The notes under the pieces are model-generated. The model had not been told where the DNA came from and ran no database searches. It was given only the letters and a program-made list of their open reading frames with translations. Positions 24,803 through 32,270 of a stretch of DNA of 64,000 nt are shown here, one piece after another. The stretch's first letter is position 1; each line of letters starts with the position of its first letter. The translations under genes and the position numbers were made by a program. The stretch is from assembly GCF_021277265.1 (NCBI RefSeq), contig NZ_JAJSOH010000022.1, forward strand, positions 55,374 to 119,373, written 5' to 3'. This DNA comes from Kineosporia rhizophila. GTDB taxonomy: Bacteria; Actinomycetota; Actinomycetes; Actinomycetales; Kineosporiaceae.

Positions 24803-27294
24803 CCCGCGTTCGGTACCAGCCCCGCGTCCACAAGCACTGAAACCGTCTCGGCCACCCGCGGAGGCGACAGCGGCCCTCCACCCCGTTCGCACACGTACAG
24901 CACATCCACCGCCTGCCCGGCATGAGTGGCCACGTGCGCCGAGCGCAGATCCACGCCTACCCCGGCGAGCGCCGATCCGATCGCGTGCATGAGCCCCGGG
25001 CGGTCGGCGGCCCGTACCTCCAGCACGGTCGCCTCCTGGGAGGCGCCGGGCAGCAGCACCACCCGGGGGCGAGCCGGGGCGCCGGAGCGGGTACGGAAGC
25101 CCGCGTCCCGGCGGATCAGCGGCTCCAGCACGCTCTGGTCGCCCTCACTGAGCCGGCGCAGGTGCTGCTCCAGCAGTTCCGGCGGGGGCATGTCACCGCG
25201 GCTCTCGACCCACCAGGTGTCCACTGCGATGTCCAGGCCCGGTGAGCCCAGGTGCTCGGCCGCCACCGTGCGCACCAGCGCGGACTTCACGGTGAGCCGG
25301 AAACTGGCCAGCACACCGGCGATCTCGGCCAGCAGGCCGGGCCGGTCGGGGGCGACCACGGTGACCACGTGCAGCTCGTCCATCGGCGTGACGGCCACCC
25401 GCGGACGTCCGTCGGCCAGTGCGGTCCGGACCAGCTCGACCTCCGCCTCCGCGATCGGCGCCGGGCCGGGCGGCTCCTGACCGCGCAGTGCCGTGGCCGC
25501 GCGGGCCATCAGATCGTCGACCAGGCGCGCCCGCCAGGCCGTCCAGGCAACCGCCCCCACCGCGACGGCATCAGCCTCGGTCAGGGCGCGTAGCAGCAGC
25601 AACGTCTCCTGGCGCTCGCCGACCGCGTTGACCAGGGCCTCCACCGTGCCCGGGTCGTCCGGGTCACGCCGGGTGGCCAGCTCGATCAGGGTCAGGTGCT
25701 CGCGGACCAGCCGCTCGAGCAGGTCGCTGTCCTCGTCGCCCAGCCCCATCCGGCGGGCGATCTTCCCGGCGATCGGCCCGCCGGTGATCGAATGGTCCTG
25801 CGCCCCGGCGATCTTCCCGATGTCGTGCAGCAACGCGGCCAGCACGAGCAGGTCGGGGCGGGAGGTGTCGCGCAGCGCCCCCTGGATCTGGATGACCGTC
25901 TCGATCAGGTGCCGGTCCACCGTGTGCCGGTGAACCGCGTTGCGCTGCGGACGGTTCCGCACCGAGACCCATTCCGGGATCCAGCGGGTGATCACCCCGG
26001 CCCGGTCGAGCGACTCCCAGACCTGGGCCAGGTGCGGGCCGCCGGCCAGCATGGCGACGAACTCGTCGCGGGCCGCGGTGGGCCAGGGGTCGGGCAGCGG
26101 CGGGCAGTCCCGGGCCAGGTGCTCGACGGTGACCGGGCTGAGCGGCAGGCCGACCCGCACGGCGGTGGCGGCGGCGCGGATCGGGAGCACCGGGTCCTGG
26201 GCCGCCTCCACCCCGACGCCGAGCACGACCTCGCCGTCGTGCTCCACCAGCCCGTGCCCCAAGGGCCTCAACCGAGGACGTCGGGGGCCAGGTCGCAGTC
26301 GACGTGCGGGGAGCGACTGGCGGGCCCGGCGAGCCGTTACGTCCACGGCGTAGGCAATCGACCGGGTGCAGTCGGCCACCCGGGCCAGCAGTTCGTCGGC
26401 ATCGGTCAGGCCGCAGAGCACGGCCACCGCGTCCTGTTCGGGCAGCAGCAGCCGGTCGTTGCTCTTGCCGGTGACCGCCTGCAGGGCGTCCCGGACGTCG
26501 AGCAGAAGTTCGTGCACCTCGTCCACCGAGCCGTGCGGGCGGTCGGTGACCCAGCTGGCGGCCAGGGCACGCAGGACCGTGACGTCGCGCAGCCCACCAC
26601 GGGCGTCCTTGAGGTCGGGTTCCAGCAGATGGGCCGCCTCGCCGTACCTTTCGGCGCGCTCGGCCAGGGAGTCCAGGACCTGCGGCAGACGGCGCCGGAT
26701 ACCTCCGCGCCAGTCGCTGAGCAGTGACGTCCGAGTCTTCACGACCAGCGCCGCGTCACCGGCGACGACCCGCAGGTCGAGCATGCCGATGGCGGCGGAC
26801 AGGTCGGCGGCCGCGACCTCGCGGCACTGGGTGGGGGTACGCACGGAATGGTCGAGCCTCAGCCCGCCGTCCCACAGGGGGTACCACAGTCGCTGGGCCA
26901 GCTCCCCCACCTCGTCCGCCGGAAGGCGGCGGCCGTCGTGCAGCAGCACCAGGTCCAGGTCGCTGGCCGGGCCGGCCTGCCCTCGGGCCACACTGCCGAC
27001 GGCGGCCAGGGCCAGGCCGTCGAGACCGCTCTGGCGGCGGCGCTTCGGCCGTTCGTGCAACGGCGCGACCGCGGCTTCCCAGTCCAGTCGCAGCGCCCGC
27101 TCGACCATTTCGGTGAGCGTGCGGCGGCGCTCGGCACCCGGGCTGCCCGGGGTTCCCGAGCGCAGGGCCAGCGCCAGCCTGTCCTTTCTCAGGTCACGGG
27201 CGGCGTGCAGGGCCGCCTGGGCCAGATCCTCCGCGTTCTCCCTCTCCTCGAGGGCGGGATCTTCTTCCAGGCCGTCGAACTGGCCAGCCGTCAC
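24799..27294 (-). CDS. glnD: [Protein-PII] uridylyltransferase/adenylyltransferase GlnD
   Basis: Bifunctional enzyme that modifies and demodifies the PII protein in response to glutamine. Nucleotidyltransferase domain with GSVARGQAGPASDLDL near residue 100, a GlnE-like helical domain, an HD domain (HTVDRHLIE, ALLHDIGK), and two C-terminal ACT domains (VVAPDRPGLLAEIAGVL and EVRAADRPGLMHAIGSAL). In actinobacteria this enzyme usually adenylylates GlnK. 831 residues, full set of domains. Transcribed after glnB, from which a 104-bp gap and a terminator-like hairpin separate it, so it may have partly separate control. Confidence 0.95.
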   Translation of the reverse strand: MTAGQFDGLEEDPALEERENAEDLAQAALHAARDLRKDRLALALRSGTPGSPGAERRRTLTEMVERALRLDWEAAVAPLHERPKRRRQSGLDGLALAAVGSVARGQAGPASDLDLVLLHDGRRLPADEVGELAQRLWYPLWDGGLRLDHSVRTPTQCREVAAADLSAAIGMLDLRVVAGDAALVVKTRTSLLSDWRGGIRRRLPQVLDSLAERAERYGEAAHLLEPDLKDARGGLRDVTVLRALAASWVTDRPHGSVDEVHELLLDVRDALQAVTGKSNDRLLLPEQDAVAVLCGLTDADELLARVADCTRSIAYAVDVTARRARQSLPARRLRPGPRRPRLRPLGHGLVEHDGEVVLGVGVEAAQDPVLPIRAAATAVRVGLPLSPVTVEHLARDCPPLPDPWPTAARDEFVAMLAGGPHLAQVWESLDRAGVITRWIPEWVSVRNRPQRNAVHRHTVDRHLIETVIQIQGALRDTSRPDLLVLAALLHDIGKIAGAQDHSITGGPIAGKIARRMGLGDEDSDLLERLVREHLTLIELATRRDPDDPGTVEALVNAVGERQETLLLLRALTEADAVAVGAVAWTAWRARLVDDLMARAATALRGQEPPGPAPIAEAEVELVRTALADGRPRVAVTPMDELHVVTVVAPDRPGLLAEIAGVLASFRLTVKSALVRTVAAEHLGSPGLDIAVDTWWVESRGDMPPPELLEQHLRRLSEGDQSVLEPLIRRDAGFRTRSGAPARPRVVLLPGASQEATVLEVRAADRPGLMHAIGSALAGVGVDLRSAHVATHAGQAVDVLYVCERGGGPLSPPRVAETVSVLVDAGLVPNAG

Positions 27295-27344
27295 CGTTCA
27301 CCTTTCTTCCCGAGCCCGCCCCGGCGGGACCTTCGGCCGGTAAC

Positions 27345-27382
27345 GGAAACTCCCGGCACCCCTGCGGGTACCGGGAGTCTCC
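27345..27382 (-). terminator. Hairpin after glnB
   Basis: 17-bp stem with two mismatches, GGAAACTCCCGGCACCC (27345-27361) and GGGTACCGGGAGTCTCC (27366-27382). It lies between glnB and glnD on the minus strand and could attenuate glnD. Confidence 0.6.
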
Positions 27383-27398
27383 GGTGTCACTGACCTGC

Positions 27399-27737
27399 TT
27401 ACAGGGCGTCCGCGCCGCGCTCGCCGGTGCGCACCCGGACCACGTCGTCGACCGAGGTGACCCAGACCTTGCCGTCACCGATGCGGCCGGTGGCGGCGGC
27501 CTTCACGACCACGTCCACCACGTCCACCACGTCGGTGTCGTCGACCAGGACCTCGAGGCGGGACTTCGGCACCAGGTCGACGGTGTACTCGGCGCCCCGG
27601 TAGACCTCGGTGTGGCCCTTCTGGCGGCCGTAACCGCTGGCCTCGCTGACCGTCATGCCCTGGATCCCGAAGGTCTCCAGTGCGGCCTTCACCTCGTCCA
27701 GCTTGTGCGGCTTGATCACCGCGGTGACCAGCTTCAT
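27399..27737 (-). CDS. glnB: Nitrogen regulatory protein PII
   Basis: 112-residue trimeric PII signal protein (GlnB/GlnK). KLVTAVIKPHKLDEVK at the N-terminus, T-loop GHTEVYRGAEYTVDLVPK with the modifiable Tyr at about residue 51, and the C-loop motif GKVWVTSVDD. The neighbourhood with amtB makes it GlnK-like: it should bind AmtB when nitrogen is ample. ATG 27737 overlaps the amtB stop (ATGA). Confidence 0.96.
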   Translation of the reverse strand: MKLVTAVIKPHKLDEVKAALETFGIQGMTVSEASGYGRQKGHTEVYRGAEYTVDLVPKSRLEVLVDDTDVVDVVDVVVKAAATGRIGDGKVWVTSVDDVVRVRTGERGADAL

Positions 27738-29056
27738 GCCGGGACCTCGCTCTCAGCAGTCTTCTTGGCGGCGACCACCGGGCGGGAGGAACCCCCACCG
27801 GTGGAGGAGTCGTAGGCGGACTCGGCGTGCTCGTGACCGTCGATGCCCTCGACCTCGGACTCCTCGTCCAGGCGGAACCCGATGGTCTTCTGGATGGCCA
27901 GACCAATGATGTAGGTCAGGACGAAGGAGAAGGCAAGGACGACGAACGCGCCCACGGCCTGGCGCCAGAGCTGGTCCACGCCGCCGCCGAAGAACAGGCC
28001 GTCCACGCCGGCCGGGGCCGTCGAGGTGGCGAAGAGGCCGATGGCCAGGGTGCCCCAGAGGCCACCGACCAGGTGCACGCCGACCACGTCGAGCGAGTCG
28101 TCGTAGCCGAAGCGGTACTTCAGGCCGACCGCCAGGGCGCAGAGCACGCCGGCGACCACACCGATGATGACCGCGCCGACCGGGCTGACCGAGTTGGCGG
28201 CCGGAGTGATGGCGACCAGACCGGCGACCACACCGGAGGCGGCACCGAGCGAGGTCGGGTGACCGTCGCGGAAACGCTCGACGACCAGCCAGCCCAGCAG
28301 AGCGGCGGCGGTGGCGGCGATGGTGTTGACCCACGCGGTGGCGGCGATGCCGTTGGCACCCAGGGCCGAGCCGGCGTTGAAGCCGAACCAGCCGAACCAC
28401 AGCAGACCGGCGCCGAGCATCACGAACGGCAGGTTGTGCGGGCGGAACGGCTCCTTGGGCCAGCCGACCCGCTTGCCCAGCACCAGGGCCAGGGCCAGGC
28501 CCGCGGCACCGGCGTTGATGTGGACCGCGGTACCACCGGCGAAGTCGAGCGCCTTCAGGTCGTTGGCGATCCAGCCGCCCAGGCTCTCCGCACCGGCGGT
28601 GGCCCCGTCGAACGCGAACACCCAGTGCGCCACCGGGAAGTAGACGATCGTGGCCCAGACCGCGACGAACAGGCACCAGGCGCCGAACTTGGCCCGGTCG
28701 GCGATCGCCCCGGAGATCAGCGCGACCGTGATGATCGCGAAGACGCACTGGAAGCCGACGAAGGCCATCGCCGGGACGGTGAAGACCAGCTGGTCCTCGG
28801 CCATCAGGCCGGACAGACCGAAGAACTGGCTCGGGTCACCGACCAGACCGGCGCCGAGGTCGTCGCCGAACGCCAGCGAGTAGCCGTAGAGCACCCACAG
28901 CACCGTCACGATGCCCAGCGCGGCGAAGCTCATCATCATCATGTTGAGAACGCTCTTCGTGCGGACCATGCCGCCGTAGAAGAACGCCAGACCTGGAGTC
29001 ATGAGCAGCACGAGCGCAGCGCTCGTCATCACCCACGCGGTGTCGCCGGTATCCAT
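27734..29056 (-). CDS. amtB: Ammonium transporter AmtB
   Basis: Eleven-helix ammonium channel. MTPGLAFFYGGMV, the two pore His in GGTAVHINAGAAGLAL and VGVHLVGGLWGTL, and the FGWFGFNAGSALG block are all present. A ~45-residue acidic/Ser-rich tail (ESEVEGIDGHEHAESAYDSS) follows the last helix, unusual but cytoplasmic. ATG 29056 has AAGGGG five bases ahead; GTG 29062 is an alternative. First gene of amtB-glnB-glnD, with GlnR-type boxes ~170 bp upstream. Confidence 0.95.
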   Translation of the reverse strand: MDTGDTAWVMTSAALVLLMTPGLAFFYGGMVRTKSVLNMMMMSFAALGIVTVLWVLYGYSLAFGDDLGAGLVGDPSQFFGLSGLMAEDQLVFTVPAMAFVGFQCVFAIITVALISGAIADRAKFGAWCLFVAVWATIVYFPVAHWVFAFDGATAGAESLGGWIANDLKALDFAGGTAVHINAGAAGLALALVLGKRVGWPKEPFRPHNLPFVMLGAGLLWFGWFGFNAGSALGANGIAATAWVNTIAATAAALLGWLVVERFRDGHPTSLGAASGVVAGLVAITPAANSVSPVGAVIIGVVAGVLCALAVGLKYRFGYDDSLDVVGVHLVGGLWGTLAIGLFATSTAPAGVDGLFFGGGVDQLWRQAVGAFVVLAFSFVLTYIIGLAIQKTIGFRLDEESEVEGIDGHEHAESAYDSSTGGGSSRPVVAAKKTAESEVPA

Positions 29057-29062
29057 CCGCAC

Positions 29063-29488
29063 CCCTTCGAGGAGAACCGCCCCTCGGTGAAGGGGCCGTC
29101 ATCGGGACCATCGTGTGTTCTGGGCGCCGCAGCTCAGGGTGACCGCGGCGGGGACCGACCCCTGAACGGAGTCGATCGCTCACAGAAGAAATTGCTGTGC
29201 GCCGGTTTCCTCGTGGCACCCGCAGGATTTCCGCCCCGTAACGTTTGGCGGCGGGATGTTTCCGCTCAGTTACCCGTGCTGGGCGTTAACCCGTTCGGGG
29301 GTATCCGCGCCAGCCCCGGAGCCCGCCGCCGCCCGCATGTGACCCAATGGTGATCGGAACGTTGCCGGGCCTGGCCGGGGGTCACGCAGAGATCAACTTG
29401 GTGATGTCTCAATCTCCACCCGAGGCCCCGGCGATCCCCTACCCGCGACGGAGGCGCCTACCCCCGCCCGCTTCGCAGACTGCCGGGT
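29063..29488. other. Divergent intergenic region amtB / glycosidase-like gene
   Basis: 426 bp without a supported gene. It holds the GlnR-like boxes (29227-29273) and must contain promoters for both flanking genes. Nothing else was recognised. Confidence 0.7.
29227..29273 (-). promoter_or_regulatory. Two GlnR-like operator boxes upstream of amtB
   Basis: On the minus strand, GTAAC-N6-GAAAC (29273-29258) is followed 15 bp later by GTTAC-N6-GAAAT (29242-29227). Both fit the actinobacterial GlnR consensus gTnAC-n6-GaAAC, and the starts of the two boxes are 31 bp apart, about three helix turns. GlnR activates amtB-glnK-glnD in Streptomyces under nitrogen limitation; the assignment here is by motif and gene context. 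Confidence 0.7.
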
Positions 29489-30595
29489 ATGGACATCACA
29501 CGTGGTCAGCTCCTACGTGGCGCCGCCCTGGCCGGCTTGGCCGTCACGTCCACCCCCGCAGTCGCCCAGGCCTGGCCCGGCTCGGCCGACGCGAAGGGCA
29601 AGCGGCGCGACGTCCCCTTCCGCGGGGTTACCTATGGCGTCAACAGCGGCGAGAGCCCGACGACCGGCTGGGAAGCGCGGCGGATGCGCAGTGACATGAA
29701 AGCCATCCGCGAACGTCTTCACGCAAACACCGTCGCAGTCATGGGCGACGGGGTGGAACGGCTGTCCGCCACAGCCACCGAGGCCGCCGAACGCGGCCTG
29801 ACCGTTTTCCTGCAGCCCCGGCTCGGCGATGTGCCGGAGGCCGAGATCCTGGAGCACCTGGCCGAGTCGGGCCGGGTGGCCGAACAACTACGTAAGGACG
29901 GCGCATGGGTGCGCCTGAGCGTCGGCTGCGAGTTCTGGCTCTTCGTACCGGGAATCGTGCCCGGGGAGAACGCCCTGGAACGGGTTCAGAACCTGCTGAA
30001 GGGCAACTTCGATGCGGTGCACATGAGCCGTGAACTGCAACGCTTCATCGGCCTGAGCGCGCGCACCGGCCGTCGCGTGTTCAAGGGCCGGCTGACCTAC
30101 GGCGCGGCCGAGGACGACGAGGTCGACTGGAAGCTGTTCGACCTGGTCAGCGTCAACTACTACAGCCACCACCGCAAGCGTCGGGACTACCTGCGTGACC
30201 TGCGGACCTACCAGGCCCACGGAAAACCGGTGATCGTGCAGGAGTTCGGCTCCTGCACCTTCGTCGGCGCTCCCGAGGCCGGCGGAATGGGCTGGAACGT
30301 CGTGGACTACGAGAAGGATCCGGCCGAGGTGCCGGCCCGCATCGTGCGCAGTGAGAAGGTCCAGGCCGACCACCTCGTCCGGCTCTACGACGTCTTCGCC
30401 GAGGCCGGCATCCACGCGGCCACGGTCTACGACTTCGTCAGCCCCGACTCGCAGCACAACCCCACCGAGCCGCGCTACGACTACGACACCGCCAGCTATT
30501 CCATCGTCAAGGCCGTCGGCCAGGGGAAGAACTGGCACTGGGAGCCCAAGCTCGCGTTCCACGCCCTGTCGCGGCGTTGGTGTCCGCAGAACTGA
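29489..30595 (+). CDS. Secreted glycosidase-like (TIM-barrel type) protein, unknown substrate
   Basis: 368 residues. The N-terminus MDITRGQLLRGAALAGLAV with a cleavage-like AVAQA around residue 28 looks like an exported protein. It resembles a Tat leader but has a single Arg (TRGQLLRG), so Tat use is doubtful. Candidate catalytic acids are Glu in SVGCEFWLF and Glu in KPVIVQEFGS, at strand ends typical of clan-A glycosidases; VSVNYYSHH and a late YDYDTASYSI match actinobacterial homologs sometimes labelled abortive-infection proteins without evidence. A long hairpin terminator follows at once. Confidence 0.7.
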   Translation: MDITRGQLLRGAALAGLAVTSTPAVAQAWPGSADAKGKRRDVPFRGVTYGVNSGESPTTGWEARRMRSDMKAIRERLHANTVAVMGDGVERLSATATEAAERGLTVFLQPRLGDVPEAEILEHLAESGRVAEQLRKDGAWVRLSVGCEFWLFVPGIVPGENALERVQNLLKGNFDAVHMSRELQRFIGLSARTGRRVFKGRLTYGAAEDDEVDWKLFDLVSVNYYSHHRKRRDYLRDLRTYQAHGKPVIVQEFGSCTFVGAPEAGGMGWNVVDYEKDPAEVPARIVRSEKVQADHLVRLYDVFAEAGIHAATVYDFVSPDSQHNPTEPRYDYDTASYSIVKAVGQGKNWHWEPKLAFHALSRRWCPQN

Positions 30596-30598
30596 AAG

Positions 30599-30660
30599 GC
30601 CCACCAGAGGACGTTGGTGAGCCAGTCTCCTGATTGGCTCACGGACGTCCTCTGGTGGGC
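30599..30660. terminator. Long two-part hairpin terminator
   Basis: Perfect 16-bp outer stem GCCCACCAGAGGACGT (30599-30614) with its complement at 30645-30660, and an inner stem GTGAGCCA / TGGCTCAC (30617-30624, 30635-30642). It begins 4 bp past the preceding stop. Confidence 0.8.
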
Positions 30661-30706
30661 TCTTGCACTTCTACTGCACCCGAACGCTTATGGCCTCACG
30701 TTTGCC

Positions 30707-30750
30707 TCCGCCGCCCTCGTCTTCCCGGGTGGGAGGGGGAGGGCGGCGGA
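30707..30750 (-). terminator. Terminator of ftsY
   Basis: 12-bp stem TCCGCCGCCCTC (30707-30718) with GAGGGCGGCGGA (30739-30750), 40 bp beyond the ftsY stop on the minus strand. Confidence 0.65.
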
Positions 30751-30789
30751 CAAACTGGGCACACCTAGCGGCAGAGCGGGGTTCGGGAT

Positions 30790-32001
30790 CTAGGCGAGCA
30801 GGGCGTCGACGAAGGCCTCGGGCTCGAAGGGGGCCAGGTCGTCCGGGCCCTCGCCGAGACCGACGAGCTTGACCGGCACGCCGAGAGCGCGCTGCACGGC
30901 GACCACGATGCCGCCCTTGGCCGTGCCGTCGAGCTTGGTCAGCACGATCCCGGTGACGTCGACGACCTCGCTGAACACCTTGGCCTGCTGCATGCCGTTC
31001 TGGCCGGTGGTGGCGTCGAGGACCAGCAGCACCTCGTCGACCGGCCCGTGCTTCTCCACCACCCGCTTGACCTTGCCCAGCTCGTCCATCAGGCCGACCT
31101 TGTTCTGCAGCCGGCCGGCGGTGTCGATGAGGACGACGTCGGCCTCGGTCTCGATCCCGGCCTTGACCGCGTCGAACGCCACCGAGGCGGGGTCGGCGCC
31201 GTCGCGGTCGCTGCGGATCGTCGGCACGCCCACCCGGTCGCCCCAGGTGGCGAGCTGGTCGGCGGCGGCCGCGCGGAAGGTGTCGGCCGCGCCGAGCACC
31301 ACGTCCTTGTCCTCGGCCACCAGCACGCGGGCCAGCTTGCCCACCGTGGTGGTCTTGCCGGTGCCGTTCACGCCGACCACCATGATCACGGCCGGGCGAC
31401 CGGGAGCGTGCTCCACGGCGAGCGAGCGGTCCAGGCCCTCGCCCGGGTCGACCAGCGCCTTGAGCTCTTCCCGGAGCAGGGCGCGGACCTGGTCGGCGTC
31501 GCGCACCCCGAGCGCGGAGACCCGCTCGCGCAGGCGGTCGATCAGCTCGGTGGTCGGGTCCATGCCGAGGTCGGCCAGAAGCAGCGTCTCCTCGATCTCG
31601 TCCCAGGTGTCGGCGTCGAGCTTGTCGCGGCTGAGCAGTTCCAGCAGACCGCGGCCGAGGGCGTTGGAGCGGGCGAGCCGGGCGCGCAGGCGGACCAGAC
31701 GGCCACGCGGGGCCTCCGGGCGGTCGAGCTCGGGGACGAGGAGGGCCGGCTCGGCGACCTCGGGCACCTCGATCTCGGGGGCCTCGACGGTGGCCTGCGG
31801 CTCAGGCTCGAGGACGCCGACTCCGCCGGCCCCCTCCCCCTCGCCGGTGCTCGGGGCCCGGCGCTCAAGGGTGGGGGTGCCCTTGACCGGCGGCAGCGAC
31901 GGCGGCTGCTGACGCCCGCGGCCGGCGAGCAGGCCGACGGTACCGCCGAGCGCCGCCAGCGCGACGATGGCGACGAGAATGATCCACTGGACGGTGTCCA
32001 C
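30790..32001 (-). CDS. ftsY: Signal recognition particle receptor FtsY
   Basis: SRP receptor GTPase. N-terminal membrane anchor (WIILVAIVALAALGGTVGLLA), an acidic/Pro-rich linker to ~residue 100, the N domain (LGRGLLELLSRDKLDADTWDEIEE) and the G domain with GVNGTGKTTT, DTFRAAA, DTAGRLQ, TKLDGTAKGG and the C-terminal GLGEGPDDLAPF. 403 residues, the membrane-anchored actinobacterial form. It receives ribosomes carried by Ffh. Confidence 0.97.
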   Translation of the reverse strand: MDTVQWIILVAIVALAALGGTVGLLAGRGRQQPPSLPPVKGTPTLERRAPSTGEGEGAGGVGVLEPEPQATVEAPEIEVPEVAEPALLVPELDRPEAPRGRLVRLRARLARSNALGRGLLELLSRDKLDADTWDEIEETLLLADLGMDPTTELIDRLRERVSALGVRDADQVRALLREELKALVDPGEGLDRSLAVEHAPGRPAVIMVVGVNGTGKTTTVGKLARVLVAEDKDVVLGAADTFRAAAADQLATWGDRVGVPTIRSDRDGADPASVAFDAVKAGIETEADVVLIDTAGRLQNKVGLMDELGKVKRVVEKHGPVDEVLLVLDATTGQNGMQQAKVFSEVVDVTGIVLTKLDGTAKGGIVVAVQRALGVPVKLVGLGEGPDDLAPFEPEAFVDALLA

Positions 32002-32232
32002 TCCGGGCGAGCCTCCTCAGGCACAGGACGGCGCCGGGCCCCCGACGCCGAAGTAGATGACGTGTCGGCGTACCTGAGCATGCCAGCCCGACCGCCGGGA
32101 CGCCCGCGCCGGGTACCTACAGCGCGCCGAGTCACCCAGATATCGGGGGTGGAGTGACGGAGCGAGGGCGGGCGCGTACGGCTGAACTTTGTGCCTGTGT
32201 GCCAGCAAGAACCGGGACAAGGCCAAAACAGA

Positions 32233-32261
32233 GGCGGCGGGCGGTGTGACCGCCCGCCGCC
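32233..32261 (-). terminator. Terminator of the repeat-protein gene
   Basis: 13-bp perfect stem GGCGGCGGGCGGT / ACCGCCCGCCGCC with a 3-nt loop, followed on the minus strand by TCTGTTTTGG. It lies 10 bp beyond the stop at 32271. Confidence 0.8.
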
Positions 32262-32270
32262 AGATCGAAC

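Noticed and set aside
27734..29353. Long open frames antisense to amtB
   Set aside because: High-GC shadows; amtB on the minus strand has all family motifs.
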